Shown: positions 1 through 9,555, counted from the first letter of the stretch. The stretch: 64,000 nt of DNA from Alphaproteobacteria bacterium (GCA_016783965.1 JADHVO010000006.1:186001-250000); one strand, 5' to 3'. Numbers and translations are program-made. Notes: generated by a model not told the origin, from the letters alone.

Positions 1-2915
1 AGCCGGAGTGTCTGGTAGTCGGCCAGCACATGTTCCTTGAGTGGCATGACCGGCAGCGGCGCGGTCTGTTCGGGCGGCAGCTCTTTTGTCCGCTGCACGT
101 CGAAGATCGGCAGCGTGTGCTGATCGGGAAGACGGCGCACCGCCCAGATCGCCTCGCGCCGGTCCATGCCGAGCGATCGGAACGCATCGGCGTCGGCCAG
201 GATCATCAGCGCCTTCTTCGGCAATTCCGTCCGCAGCACGAACCCGGCGAAGTCCGGATAGCCATAGCCGCGGTTATTTTCGATGAGGTTGGCGTCGGCT
301 TCCTTGAAACCGTCGATCTGGCGGAAGCCAAGGCGCAGCGCGAGAGCGCCGGACGTGTTGCGTTCCAGCTTGTTGTCCCAATCACTGTACGACATGTCGG
401 GCGGCAGCGCCTCGACATCGTGTTCGCGCGCATCGCGCACGATCTCGGCCGGGGCGTAGAAGCCCATGGGCTGCGAATTGAGCAGCGCGCAACCGAACGC
501 GGCGGGATGATAGAGCTTGATCCAGGACGAGATGTAGACGAGGTGGGCAAAGCTCGCGGCATGGCTTTCGGGAAAGCCATACGAACCGAAACCCTCGATC
601 TGCTTGAAGCAGCGTTCGGCGAATTCCAGCTCATAGCCGCGGCGCGTCATGCCGCTGATGAACTTGCCCTTGAAGCGGTCGATGGTGCCGAGATTGCGGA
701 AGGTCGCCATGGCGCGGCGCAGGCCGTTCGCTTCGTCCGGCGTGAACTTCGCGGCGACGATGGCAAGACGCATCGCCTGTTCCTGGAACAGCGGCACGCC
801 CATCGTTTCCTTCAGGACGTCCCGGAGTTCGTCCTTATGCCCGTGGTCGGGAAGAGGCGAAGGGAATTCGACCTTTTCCTTGCCGCTCCTCCGTCTGAGA
901 TAGGGATGCACCATGCCGCCCTGGATCGGGCCGGGGCGCACGATTGCGACCTCGACGACGAGGTCGTAGAACTTCCGCGGTCTGAGGCGCGGCAGCATGC
1001 TCATCTGCGCACGGCTTTCGACCTGGAACACACCGATGGCGTCGGCCTTGCACAGCATGTCGTAGACCGCCGGGTCCTCGCGCGGCACGGTCGCGAGGTC
1101 GTAGCGGCCGCCGCCGTGCAGGGCGATCAGGTCGAACGCCTTGCGAATGCAGGTCAGCATGCCGAGCGCCAGCACGTCGACTTTCAGCAGGCCGGCGGCG
1201 TCGAGATCGTCCTTGTCCCATTCGATGAAGTAGCGGTCGTCCATCGCCGCGGGGCCGATGGGAACGATGGTGTCGAGGTTGTCGTCGGTCAGCACGAAGC
1301 CGCCGACATGCTGCGACAGGTGCCGCGGAAAGCCCATGATCATGTTGGCGAAGTGCACTGACCGCGCGATGGCCAGGTTGTGCGGATCGAGACGGCCCTG
1401 CCGCACCTGGTTCTCCTTCATCTCCGAGCCCCAGCTGCCCCACACGCTGTTCGCCATCGAGGCGGTCAGGTCTTCCGAAAGACCGAACACCTTGCCGACC
1501 TCGCGGATGGCGCTGCGCGGGCGGTAGTGGATCACGGTCGCGGTCAGTGCCGCGCGATGATGGCCGTAGCGCTGGTAGACGTGCTGGATCACCTCCTCGC
1601 GCCGCTCGTGCTCGAAATCGACGTCGATGTCCGGCGGCTCGTTGCGCTCGACGGAGATGAAGCGCTCGAACAGAAGGTCGATCTGCATCGGATCGACGGC
1701 GGTCACGCCCAGGCAATAGCAGACGACCGAGTTGGCTGCGCTGCCGCGGCCCTGGCACAGGATGTGTTTGCTGCGTGCGTAGTGCACCAGATCGCGCACG
1801 GTCAGGAAGTAGTGCGCGTATTTCTGCTGCGCGATGACCGCGAGCTCTTTCTCGATCGACGCGCACACCTTTTCGGGAATGCCGTCCGGATAGCGTTGCG
1901 CGGCGCCTTCCCAGGCGAGGTCGTGCAGGTGCCCGTCGGCGGTTTTCCCCGGCGGCACGGGCTCATGGGGGTAGTTGTATTTTATCTGTTCGAGCGAGAA
2001 CGCGATGCGGCTCGCGAATTCCACCGTCTGTGCGATGGCGTCGGGGTGATTGCGGAAGAGGCGAACCATTTCGGCAGGCGTTTTCAGGTGCCGCTCGGCG
2101 TTGGCTTCCAGCAGCTTGCCGGCCTTGTCGATGGTGACGTGCTCGCGGATGCAGGTGACGACATCCTGCAATTCGCGGCGGCCGGCCTCGTGATAGAGCA
2201 CGTCGTTCACCGCCAGCAGCGGCACGCGGCATTCGCGCGCCAGCCGGTTGAGGCGGCGCAGGCGGCGCTTGTCGTCGCCGTGATAGAGCATCGATCCTGC
2301 AAGCCATACGCGGCCCGGCGCCATCGACCGCAACATCTTGAGAATTGATTTTACGGAATCGAGGGGTTCTTCGCGCGACGGCATCACGACGAACAGCAGG
2401 CCTTCATGGCGGGGATGCGTGTCGGCCGGCGTATGTCTTTCGGCGAGGTCGCTGAAAAACAGGGTGCACTCACCCTTGGTGGCGCGCCTGGCGCCTTCTG
2501 GAACGCGCTGTTTGCCGAAGGACAGCAGCTGGCAGAGCCGGCCATAGGCGGCGCGGTCGGTCGGATAGGCGAGGATGTCGGGCGTGCCGTCGGCGAAGAC
2601 GAGGCGGGCGCCGATCATCAGCTTCGGCTTCTTGTCCTTAAGGCGCGGGTCCTTGAGCGCAGCCCAGGCCCGCACCACGCCGGCCAGCGTGTTGCGGTCG
2701 GCGATGCCGATGGCTTCGTAGGCATAGGCATAGGCGGTGACCATCAACTCGTCCGGCTTCGATGCGCCGCGCAGGAACGAGAAGTTCGAGGTAACGGCAA
2801 TCTCCGCATAGGGCGGCTGGTTCTGAAGAACCGGAATCTCCTCATCCGGATCGGGGCCGGATTTGGGATCGCGCGCGTCGCTGCGCTGCCCGGCCGGTTT
2901 CATGCCGCCCTTCAT
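1..2915 (-). CDS. dnaE2: Error-prone DNA polymerase DnaE2 (3' end beyond the window)
   Basis: C-family DNA polymerase that, with ImuA and ImuB, carries out SOS-induced mutagenic translesion synthesis. About 971 codons are visible without interruption; the family is usually about 1,050-1,150 residues, so only the C-terminal part is missing past base 1. The N-terminus (YAEIAVTSNFSFLRGAS, about residues 40-56) begins the PHP domain. The polymerase acidic motif PDIDVDF lies at residues 428-434. The ATG at 2915 overlaps the imuB stop as ATGA, which favours this start and translational coupling; a second in-frame ATG lies at 2903. It is the last gene of an imuA-imuB-dnaE2 operon behind a LexA box. 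Family assignment is very secure; the catalytic role of DnaE2 in the mutasome is from family knowledge. Confidence 0.96.
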   Translation of the reverse strand, partial: MKGGMKPAGQRSDARDPKSGPDPDEEIPVLQNQPPYAEIAVTSNFSFLRGASKPDELMVTAYAYAYEAIGIADRNTLAGVVRAWAALKDPRLKDKKPKLMIGARLVFADGTPDILAYPTDRAAYGRLCQLLSFGKQRVPEGARRATKGECTLFFSDLAERHTPADTHPRHEGLLFVVMPSREEPLDSVKSILKMLRSMAPGRVWLAGSMLYHGDDKRRLRRLNRLARECRVPLLAVNDVLYHEAGRRELQDVVTCIREHVTIDKAGKLLEANAERHLKTPAEMVRLFRNHPDAIAQTVEFASRIAFSLEQIKYNYPHEPVPPGKTADGHLHDLAWEGAAQRYPDGIPEKVCASIEKELAVIAQQKYAHYFLTVRDLVHYARSKHILCQGRGSAANSVVCYCLGVTAVDPMQIDLLFERFISVERNEPPDIDVDFEHERREEVIQHVYQRYGHHRAALTATVIHYRPRSAIREVGKVFGLSEDLTASMANSVWGSWGSEMKENQVRQGRLDPHNLAIARSVHFANMIMGFPRHLSQHVGGFVLTDDNLDTIVPIGPAAMDDRYFIEWDKDDLDAAGLLKVDVLALGMLTCIRKAFDLIALHGGGRYDLATVPREDPAVYDMLCKADAIGVFQVESRAQMSMLPRLRPRKFYDLVVEVAIVRPGPIQGGMVHPYLRRRSGKEKVEFPSPLPDHGHKDELRDVLKETMGVPLFQEQAMRLAIVAAKFTPDEANGLRRAMATFRNLGTIDRFKGKFISGMTRRGYELEFAERCFKQIEGFGSYGFPESHAASFAHLVYISSWIKLYHPAAFGCALLNSQPMGFYAPAEIVRDAREHDVEALPPDMSYSDWDNKLERNTSGALALRLGFRQIDGFKEADANLIENNRGYGYPDFAGFVLRTELPKKALMILADADAFRSLGMDRREAIWAVRRLPDQHTLPIFDVQRTKELPPEQTAPLPVMPLKEHVLADYQTLR

Positions 2916-4441
2916 GCGAACAACCCATGCAGGAACCAGCGGCGCTCCGGCGCGCCGTGCATGTAGAGGCCTTCGCGGAACAGCCAGAAGCGCCGGCCGG
3001 CCTCATCCTCGACGCGGAAGTAATCGCGCGTCGGCTTATGGTCGTAGCTCTGCCACCATTCCATCGCGAGGCGCTCCGGTCCTTCGGCCCGTACCACGCG
3101 ATGCTGCACGTTGCGCCAGGTAAAGCGCGGCGGCGCGCCGTCGGGGACCGCGGCGCCGAATACGTCGATCGGCTCCGGCTTCTCGAACATGCGGATGGGG
3201 CGGCGCGGCGGGTCGACGTTGTTTCGCGCGTCCCACTTTATGTCTGTGTCGTCGGCGTGCTGCGCGGGAACGGCAACGCCGGCGGCTTCGGGGATATGGG
3301 TATCCTGCGGCTGGAAGAGGAGCATGCGATGCGAGCCGAAGCGCGCCGCCAGCCGGTCGATCAGATAGGCGATCTCCTTCTCCTCGTCCGGCCTGGCGTC
3401 CAGGCCGACGCTTTCCGGCACCTGGCGTTCGGTCTGCACCGCGGCCAGCCGCACCAGGTCGAATCCGAAACCGGGATCGAGCGGGTCGGTCAGCGCATCC
3501 AGCCGTGTACGGAACAATTTTGCGATTGTCGCGGGATCGCGCAGCGGGCGTGCGGTCTCGACCTCGATGCGGCGCACCTCGCCGTCGCTGCGGAAGAAGC
3601 TCGTTTCCAGCAGGCGCGCACCCTGGCCGCGCTCCTCCATCACTTCGCACAAAGATGCCGCGAGTTCTTGAATCTCACCGGCGATGAATTCCTCCGACAC
3701 CACCGGCTCGGCGAAGCGGCGTTCGGCGGAATAGGCCGGCAGGATGCGGCGCGGCGAGATCGGCTTTTCGCGCTTGCCGAGCGCACGTTCCAGCTTGAAC
3801 ACCATCTCCTTGCCGAAGCGCGCCATCAGCTCGTTGCGCATGCGCGCCGCCACCATGCCGATGGTCTTGAGGCCCGCGCGCACCAGCGCATGGGTGTCCT
3901 TTTCGTCGAGGTCGAGGGCGGCGGTGGGCAGCGGCGCGGTGGTGGCGGCCTCGTCGCCCGGCGCGGCGATGGTGCCGTCGGCGAAGCGGGCCAGCGCCCG
4001 GGCCGCCGCTTCCGTGCCGGCGATGGCGCCATGGCAGAGGAAGCCCTGCTTGCGGAACGCGCCGCGGATGGTGTCGAGCATCGCCTGCTCGCCGCCGAAC
4101 AGGTGATCGGCGCCGGTGATGTCGAGCAGCAATCCATGCGGCGGATCGAGCGCGACGAAGGGCGAATAGCGGTCGCACCAGTCGGCGATCGCTTCCAGCA
4201 TGGCGCGGTCGGCGGGAAGGTCGGCCTCCACCACATGCACGGCATTGACGACGGCGCGGGCGCTGGCGAGCGCCATGCCGACCTTCAGCCCGGCCCGGGC
4301 GGCGTTGATGTCGAGCGCGTAGACGATGCGGGCGTTCGCGTCTTTCAGGGACAGGACGACCGGTGTCTTATCCGGCGCGGCGCCAATCCCGGTCTTCCGC
4401 CTGAGCCGATCCGTCGGCAAGCGTGGCAGCCACAGGGCCAT
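2912..4441 (-). CDS. imuB: ImuB, inactive Y-family polymerase-like mutasome protein
   Basis: Y-family polymerase homologue (about 509 aa) that in characterised systems serves as a hub linking DnaE2 to the beta clamp and does not polymerise itself. The N-terminus MALWLPRLPTDRL is typical of ImuB and lacks the acidic metal-binding pattern of active Y-family enzymes. A palm-like stretch with LLLDITGADHLFGG follows, then helix-hairpin-helix and little-finger regions; the C-terminus ends GLFA. The start is uncertain: ATG 4441 gives the family-like N-terminus, while ATG 4483 would add 14 residues. Either way it overlaps the end of imuA (74 or 116 bases) and overlaps dnaE2 by ATGA. Expected to be LexA-repressed with its neighbours. 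Confidence 0.93.
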   Translation of the reverse strand: MALWLPRLPTDRLRRKTGIGAAPDKTPVVLSLKDANARIVYALDINAARAGLKVGMALASARAVVNAVHVVEADLPADRAMLEAIADWCDRYSPFVALDPPHGLLLDITGADHLFGGEQAMLDTIRGAFRKQGFLCHGAIAGTEAAARALARFADGTIAAPGDEAATTAPLPTAALDLDEKDTHALVRAGLKTIGMVAARMRNELMARFGKEMVFKLERALGKREKPISPRRILPAYSAERRFAEPVVSEEFIAGEIQELAASLCEVMEERGQGARLLETSFFRSDGEVRRIEVETARPLRDPATIAKLFRTRLDALTDPLDPGFGFDLVRLAAVQTERQVPESVGLDARPDEEKEIAYLIDRLAARFGSHRMLLFQPQDTHIPEAAGVAVPAQHADDTDIKWDARNNVDPPRRPIRMFEKPEPIDVFGAAVPDGAPPRFTWRNVQHRVVRAEGPERLAMEWWQSYDHKPTRDYFRVEDEAGRRFWLFREGLYMHGAPERRWFLHGLFA

Positions 4442-5165
4442 GATCCGTCGCCGGGTGACCGGCGGGCTTAGCAAAAACTCCATCGTCGCAATTCCATTCC
4501 ATTGCCCAGCGCCCGGTCTCTCCGTGCCGGTTGCGCACAAGGGCCGCGTCGAAACACGGGCGGCCCCAGTCTTCGTCATGCTCCGCCGAGACATGCGTGC
4601 GGATCGTCCAGCGCGTCTCCGTGGCACTCGGTTCGGGATGCGCGGAGGGGCGCAGCAGGATGGCGGTCACGCCCTTGTTCCGTGCGCCCAGCGTCAGCCT
4701 TCGCGTCGCGACCAGGTCGAGGATCTTCGGATTGCCCGGCACCTCCGCGATCACCGCGCCCAGCGCGATACAGGACAGCGCATCGGCCGCGGCCTTCAGA
4801 GCATCGGCGGCGTTCGCGGTGCGCAGAATCAGCACCGCCGACGGATCGATGCCGAGCTCGTTCAGCCCGGTCGGACAGATCTCGCCATGCTCCAGCGCGG
4901 CATAGTCCTGCCGGATCCAGAGAAGGCGCTTTTGACCCCGCACGCGCTGCGCCAGTCCCGCGGCGAAGCCGGATGCGGCGGCACTCATGTCGCCGGCGAA
5001 GACCTCATGCAGCACGCCGGGAAGGATGCCGCCGGGCAGCACCGCGTCGGCATCCGCGTGGCCGGTCGCGATAGCCGGCCGCTGCCGGCTCTCGCCCGAG
5101 ATGGGGTTGAGCAGGGCCCTCGTCCCTTCAAAGACGCCTTCGATCTTTCTGAGCAGCGAGTCCAT
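4368..5165 (-). CDS. imuA: ImuA, RecA/SulA-like mutasome protein
   Basis: ImuA family (265 aa), the first gene of the SOS mutagenesis cassette; RecA-fold protein without enzymatic function known to me. Seen: ADAVLPGGILPGVLHEVFA near residues 38-56 and RLLWIRQDYAALEHGEICP near 95-113, which are characteristic of alphaproteobacterial ImuA. The ATG at 5165 begins only 7 bases downstream of a LexA box, leaving little room for a Shine-Dalgarno, so a leaderless message or a slightly downstream start is possible. The 3' end overlaps imuB, consistent with translational coupling. Confidence 0.92.
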   Translation of the reverse strand: MDSLLRKIEGVFEGTRALLNPISGESRQRPAIATGHADADAVLPGGILPGVLHEVFAGDMSAAASGFAAGLAQRVRGQKRLLWIRQDYAALEHGEICPTGLNELGIDPSAVLILRTANAADALKAAADALSCIALGAVIAEVPGNPKILDLVATRRLTLGARNKGVTAILLRPSAHPEPSATETRWTIRTHVSAEHDEDWGRPCFDAALVRNRHGETGRWAMEWNCDDGVFAKPAGHPATDHGPVAATLADGSAQAEDRDWRRAG

Positions 5166-5172
5166 TATCGAT

Positions 5173-5187
5173 GTTCATATTTCGTTC
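5173..5187 (-). promoter_or_regulatory. LexA (SOS) box of the imuA operon
   Basis: GTTCATATTTCGTTC on the plus strand (GAACGAAATATGAAC on the coding strand) is an exact match to the alphaproteobacterial LexA motif GTTC-N7-GTTC. It ends 7 bases before the imuA ATG. It predicts DNA-damage induction of imuA, imuB and dnaE2. Confidence 0.9.
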
Positions 5188-5248
5188 CATTTAAGAACGA
5201 ACAGGGATCAAGAGTCAAGCGTCCGCTCAACCAATTGTAGGGAAAGGA

Positions 5249-6013
5249 CTATTTTTCTGCGAAAAAGGTGCGCCGGGCCATGCACAAGCTCCGGAAACCC
5301 TCGGCGCTGTAGCGCACCAGCCGGGGCTCGATCTCGTCGAAATCCCCGGCATGGCAGAGCCCATTGGAGATGTGCTCGATCGCCCCGTTGGCCATGTTCA
5401 CGACCATGATGGAGCCGGAGAACATGTGATAGCCCCAGTAGAGGTCGACCTCCGCCACGTCGGGCATCGCCTCGCGCAGCATGCCGATCAGCCGCTTCAG
5501 CACCGGATCGAATTTCGCCGCGAATATCTCGGCCAGCTCCGGCGCGCTCGAGAGATTGCCGACGAAGGCGCAGAAATTGCGCCAGCCCTGGCCGCCCTGC
5601 CGGTTCAGCATGAACATCGGCCGCAAGTAGCAGGCGATGATCGATTCCAGCTCGTAATGGCCGGCGTTTTCGGCTTCGTAGCGGTCCATCTCCCGCATGC
5701 GTTCGGCATTCAGAGTGTCGGCACGCCTGGCGAACACGGCATCGAACACGCCGCGCTTGGACTCGAAGTAGTAATGCAACAGCGCGGTGTCGACGTTTGC
5801 GAGCTCCGCGATCTCGCGCATCGTTACGCCGTAAATGCCGTGCTTGGCGAAGAGCTCTTCCGCGGCATCCAGAATACGTTCGCTGGTGGCAAGGCTTCGT
5901 TGCGTGCGCCGGGAGGTCTTGTCCTCCAGCAATGCGCGTCGATATGGACGCCGGCTTCTACGCGCCGACCGGTCCCTCTCTTTACGCCCCGCAACAGGGG
6001 CCACTCCCTGCAT
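5249..6013 (-). CDS. TetR/AcrR family transcriptional regulator
   Basis: TetR-family repressor of 254 aa. The helix-turn-helix spans about residues 62-84 (VTMREIAELANVDTALLHYY followed by FESK), preceded by the usual helix (RILDAAEELFAKHG). The C-terminal ligand domain is helical and ends RRTFFAEK. The first 35 residues are Arg-rich and unlike a TetR N-terminus, so translation may really begin downstream (for example near residue 29). It is transcribed away from the TonB receptor gene. An 8-bp inverted repeat overlapping the annotated start (6013-6040) is a candidate autoregulatory operator. The ligand is unknown; control of the receptor is inference from position only. Confidence 0.85.
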   Translation of the reverse strand: MQGVAPVAGRKERDRSARRSRRPYRRALLEDKTSRRTQRSLATSERILDAAEELFAKHGIYGVTMREIAELANVDTALLHYYFESKRGVFDAVFARRADTLNAERMREMDRYEAENAGHYELESIIACYLRPMFMLNRQGGQGWRNFCAFVGNLSSAPELAEIFAAKFDPVLKRLIGMLREAMPDVAEVDLYWGYHMFSGSIMVVNMANGAIEHISNGLCHAGDFDEIEPRLVRYSAEGFRSLCMARRTFFAEK

Positions 6014-6040
6014 AATCGTTGCCCCCCAAAGGAACGATTA
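6013..6040. promoter_or_regulatory. Inverted repeat upstream of the TetR gene, candidate operator
   Basis: TAATCGTT (6013-6020) and AACGATTA (6033-6040) form a perfect 8-bp inverted repeat with a 12-bp spacer, at the start of the TetR gene. Size and position fit an autoregulatory TetR site; no other copy was seen in the window. Confidence 0.45.
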
Positions 6041-6222
6041 CTTTGTTATCGCCAGCCGCCCGCTGACGTTTCGGCTATTGCCGTTGTTAAGAGCCTTACA
6101 CGGATTCTTTATACCCCCAAGTCCAAACGACGCAGGCTAGCGCCTAAAAATCTGACAAAAAGTCGGCAAGATATTTTGCACTGCACAATTTCGTGGCGTG
6201 CAGAACACACTCGTCTTCCGAA

Positions 6223-6240
6223 TTTTACTGATCGATGAAT
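6223..6240 (+). promoter_or_regulatory. Operator copy 1 (GATGAAT motif) upstream of the receptor
   Basis: TTTTACT-GATC-GATGAAT: the right arm GATGAAT matches the other three copies, while the left arm is weak. It ends 5 bases before TTGACA (6246-6251), the same offset as copy 3 to TTGACC. Confidence 0.5.
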
Positions 6241-6272
6241 TGCCTTTGACAACAAAATTGCCCGCAGGCATC

Positions 6273-6290
6273 ACTCATTGATCAATGAAT
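6273..6290 (+). promoter_or_regulatory. Operator copy 2 (GATGAAT motif) upstream of the receptor
   Basis: ACTCATT-GATC-AATGAAT contains the perfect palindrome TCATTGATCAATGA (6275-6288). It sits 50 bases downstream of copy 1, about where a -10 region or transcription start would lie, so occupancy should block the receptor promoter. Confidence 0.6.
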
Positions 6291-6332
6291 TATGGCGGGG
6301 AAAATCCGTCGCTCGTAGGGGAGGCTTCGCTC

Positions 6333-9300
6333 GTGTCGTTCAAGAGCAAATCAGCATTTGTCAGCGCACTTCTTGTTTCCACTGCTTTCACTGTTCCTGC
6401 CTTCGCACAGATCGAAACGGTGGTCGTCACCGCCGAGCGCAAGGCCGAAGACATCCAGACCGTTCCCGTCGCCGTCACCGCGCTGACCGGCGCCGATCTC
6501 AAGGCGAAGCAGGTCTATAGCTATCGCGACCTGCAGTTCCACGTTCCCTCCGTCACCTACACGAAGTCCAACTTCGGCGGCGCCCAGTTCCAGATCCGCG
6601 GCATCACCACCCAGTTCGGCCTCGGCGCGGCGATCGCGCAGAACGAGAACGACATCTATCTCGAGGCGCCGGCGCTGGTGAACGGCCAGTACTTCGACGT
6701 CGACCGCGTCGAAGTCGCGCGCGGCCCGCAGTCGACCTCGTACGGCCGTGCGGCCACCGGCGGTGCGGTGAACATCATCACCACCAAGCCGAACCTCGAC
6801 GAATTCCAGGCGCGCGTGAACTTCGACTACGGCAGCTACAACACGTTCAAGCCGGAAATGATGGTCAACATCCCGATCATCGACGGCGAGCTCGGCGTGC
6901 GCATCGCGGCTCTCGGCGTCTGGCACGACGGCTATGAGAAGAACTATTACGCCGGCCCCACCATCTACCCCGGTAACCTAGACAAGCGCATCAACGGCCA
7001 GGGCACCGCGTCGGGCCGCTTCTCGGTCCGCTGGCAGCCGAGCCAGGACACCACGGTCGACCTCGTCGCCGAGCTTGGCTACGAGAACGACAACCGCGTC
7101 CGCGGCGACAAGCAGCTCTGCCATCGCGATCCGTCGGGCGTGATCGGTTGCTTGCCCGATCAGCTCGGCACCCAGCCGTTGAACGTGCTCTCCACGCTCG
7201 GTGCGACGCTCGGCTCCAAGCAGGGCCTCGCTGCGCTGCTGAACCTTAAATTTAGCGTGCCTTTCGCCACGGCGCAGGCGATCGGCAACGGCCTTGGCCT
7301 CTTCCAGCTCGCCGGCAACGGCGGTCCGGGCGATCCCGCGGGTCCGGCTGCTGCTCTAGCATATCTTGGCGTCACGCAGGTTCCGAACGCCTTCTCGGGC
7401 GCGATGATTGCACCGGGCATCTTTGCGATGAACCCGCAGACCGTGAACGGTCTCGGTTCAGGCGCCGGCGGCGTCGTGCACCCCGATCTGCTGTCGGCCG
7501 ACACGGCGTTCAGCCCGAAGTTCAAGGGCTCGGGCCAGACCTACATGCTGAACTGGTCGCAGACCATCAACAGCTGGCTGAAGTCGACGGTCGATGTCGG
7601 CTATGTCACCGGCTATCAGTTCACGCAGCAGAACTACAATGACGCATCGCCTGAGAACATCAGCGCCCTAATCGCCCCCTCGGTGACCGCGTTCCACGCG
7701 TTCTTCGACACCAATTCCAACGCAACGGGCGCCTACAACCCGTACTTCTCCACGGCCGGTGCACTGCCGCTGTCCAACACCTACTACAACGGCAAGTTCG
7801 GCTCCTATGCGGGCATCATCGACCAGGCGCACGGTGTCCTGACGCGGACACCGTACTTCTCGGCCTACGACGAGGACCAGTTCTCGCAGCGCGAATGGAC
7901 AGGCGAACTCCGCTTCCAGACGTCGTTCGACGGCCCGTTCCAGCTGTCGGCCGGTGCGTTCTGGATGTCGTTCGACAGTCGCAACCAGTACTGGGTCGCG
8001 TCGAACGGCCTCGACTGGGAATCGATGGTGATCGGCGCGCTCGCCGGCCAGGCCAGCGGTACGCCGCTGATGCTCGCGTCGCCGACCTACGACGGCGAGT
8101 CTCGCCGCGGCGCCGTGCAGTCACGCTCGATCTTCCTGGAAGGCACCTATACGCTGATCCCCGACACGCTGAACATCATCGCCGGCGCGCGCTACAACGA
8201 CGACCGTTCGAGCGCCATCACCACGCCGATCGCGGTGGGCGGCCTGTTGCTCGCGAACCAGTCGGGCCTGGGCAACAACGGCTTCGTCACCGTGGGCGCG
8301 CAGACCTGCGCGAACCCCGGCGGCCTCCAGACGCCTAGCTCGAACTGCGTTGGCTGGCCAGGTACGTTCCGCCTGCCCACCGGTACGCTTGTCACCAAGG
8401 ATCTCAACAACGTCACCGACAAGTGGACCGGCCGCCTGACGATGAACTGGACGCCCAAGCTGAGCTGGACGGACCAGACCCTCGTCTATGCGACGCTGTC
8501 GCGCGGCGAACTCGCCGGCGGCGTGAACAAGGCGCAGGGCCTGACGGGTGCACTTGTGGTTCCGGTCGCCTATCAGCCGGCCACCGTCGACGCACTCGAA
8601 GTGGGCACCAAGAACACCCTGTTCGACGGCACCCTCCAGGCCAATCTCGACTTCTGGTACTACAACTACGAGAACTACCAGGTCGGCATCATCGACAACC
8701 GCGCGGCGCTCACCTTCAACATCCCGGCGCATCTGTACGGCGCGGAGGGCGAGTTCGTGTGGCAGCCGCAGGAAGACCTCGCGTTCAACCTGACGCTCAG
8801 CCTGACGCGCTCGCAGGCGGGCACCGCGTTCATCGTCGACCAGCGTAACCCGACGGCGAACCAGCCGAACTCGATCCTGATCAAGGATATGACCAACGGC
8901 TCGCTGTGCGTGATCCAGCCGCGCTCCGCTGCTGCTGCGGGCCATACGCCGGGCGAGTCGAACCCGGCGTTCCACGTGAACAACTTCTACCTGCCGAACG
9001 GCGGCAATGCGGCCATCGACGCGCCGTTCGGCGTGCCGCTGGTTAACTACGGCGTCTGCAACTCGGCACTGGAGCCGCTGCTGGAGGCTTCTGGCTTCCA
9101 GTATGCCCTGGATGCGTTCCCGAACGGCACGCTGTCGAGCAACCACAACGGCACCGGCATCGCGACCAACGTGAAGGGCAACAAGCTGCCGCTGGTCCCG
9201 AACGCGCAGGTCGGCGTGGGCGCCCAGTACACCTACCACTGGGACGACTACACGATCGTGCCGCGCGTCGACTACTACTGGCAGTCGAGCATGTATGCCC

Positions 9301-9530
9301 GCGTGAACAACGACAACGCGGACTACATCGGCGGCTGGGACACGATGAACGCCCAGATCCAGCTGAATCCGGCGGATTCGAAGTGGTACGCGCGCGTGTT
9401 CGCGACCAACGTGTTCGACAAGCACAACCCGACGGGCGAATACCTGACCGACCCGACCTCGGCGCTGTTCACCAATGTGTTCGCGGAAGACCCGCGCGTG
9501 GTGGGCATCTCGCTCGGCATGAACTGGTAA
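6333..9530 (+). CDS. TonB-dependent outer-membrane receptor
   Basis: Large outer-membrane receptor (1,065 aa) for TonB-driven import. The signal peptide is FKSKSAFVSALLVSTAFTVP followed by AFA; the mature protein starts with a TonB-box-like segment (ETVVVTAERK) and a plug domain, and ends in the barrel-terminal ISLGMNW with the usual C-terminal aromatic residue. I chose GTG 6333 because AGGGGAGG (6317-6324) is 8 bases upstream and the signal peptide then begins at once; an in-frame ATG at 6285 would put operator copy 2 inside the gene and add 16 non-signal residues. The substrate is unknown. The adjacent hydrolase, with the same operator pair, suggests a sulfate- or phosphonate/phosphate-ester compound (inference). 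A strong terminator follows. Confidence 0.94.
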   Translation: MSFKSKSAFVSALLVSTAFTVPAFAQIETVVVTAERKAEDIQTVPVAVTALTGADLKAKQVYSYRDLQFHVPSVTYTKSNFGGAQFQIRGITTQFGLGAAIAQNENDIYLEAPALVNGQYFDVDRVEVARGPQSTSYGRAATGGAVNIITTKPNLDEFQARVNFDYGSYNTFKPEMMVNIPIIDGELGVRIAALGVWHDGYEKNYYAGPTIYPGNLDKRINGQGTASGRFSVRWQPSQDTTVDLVAELGYENDNRVRGDKQLCHRDPSGVIGCLPDQLGTQPLNVLSTLGATLGSKQGLAALLNLKFSVPFATAQAIGNGLGLFQLAGNGGPGDPAGPAAALAYLGVTQVPNAFSGAMIAPGIFAMNPQTVNGLGSGAGGVVHPDLLSADTAFSPKFKGSGQTYMLNWSQTINSWLKSTVDVGYVTGYQFTQQNYNDASPENISALIAPSVTAFHAFFDTNSNATGAYNPYFSTAGALPLSNTYYNGKFGSYAGIIDQAHGVLTRTPYFSAYDEDQFSQREWTGELRFQTSFDGPFQLSAGAFWMSFDSRNQYWVASNGLDWESMVIGALAGQASGTPLMLASPTYDGESRRGAVQSRSIFLEGTYTLIPDTLNIIAGARYNDDRSSAITTPIAVGGLLLANQSGLGNNGFVTVGAQTCANPGGLQTPSSNCVGWPGTFRLPTGTLVTKDLNNVTDKWTGRLTMNWTPKLSWTDQTLVYATLSRGELAGGVNKAQGLTGALVVPVAYQPATVDALEVGTKNTLFDGTLQANLDFWYYNYENYQVGIIDNRAALTFNIPAHLYGAEGEFVWQPQEDLAFNLTLSLTRSQAGTAFIVDQRNPTANQPNSILIKDMTNGSLCVIQPRSAAAAGHTPGESNPAFHVNNFYLPNGGNAAIDAPFGVPLVNYGVCNSALEPLLEASGFQYALDAFPNGTLSSNHNGTGIATNVKGNKLPLVPNAQVGVGAQYTYHWDDYTIVPRVDYYWQSSMYARVNNDNADYIGGWDTMNAQIQLNPADSKWYARVFATNVFDKHNPTGEYLTDPTSALFTNVFAEDPRVVGISLGMNW

Positions 9531-9555
9531 GGCTCGGCCAAAGGCCAAAGAGCAA

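Larger units (their letters stand above)
6014..6332. other. Divergent control region between TetR gene and TonB receptor
   Basis: This 319-base non-coding stretch is A/T-richer than its surroundings. It holds the TAATCGTT inverted repeat near the TetR start, two 18-bp GATGAAT-type operators (6223-6240 and 6273-6290), a TTGACA hexamer at 6246-6251 as a possible -35 element, and the Shine-Dalgarno AGGGGAGG at 6317-6324. No clear -10 hexamer was seen at standard spacing, and no small gene. Confidence 0.6.

Noticed and set aside
30-4471. Long open frames on the plus strand opposite the SOS cassette
   Set aside because: They are antisense to dnaE2, imuB and imuA, whose translated motifs are unmistakable; the plus-strand products are low-information, Arg/His/Ala-rich and match nothing.
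6285-6332. ATG at 6285 as the TonB receptor start
   Set aside because: It has no Shine-Dalgarno, lies inside operator copy 2, and adds residues ahead of an otherwise normal signal peptide; GTG 6333 has AGGGGAGG at ideal spacing.
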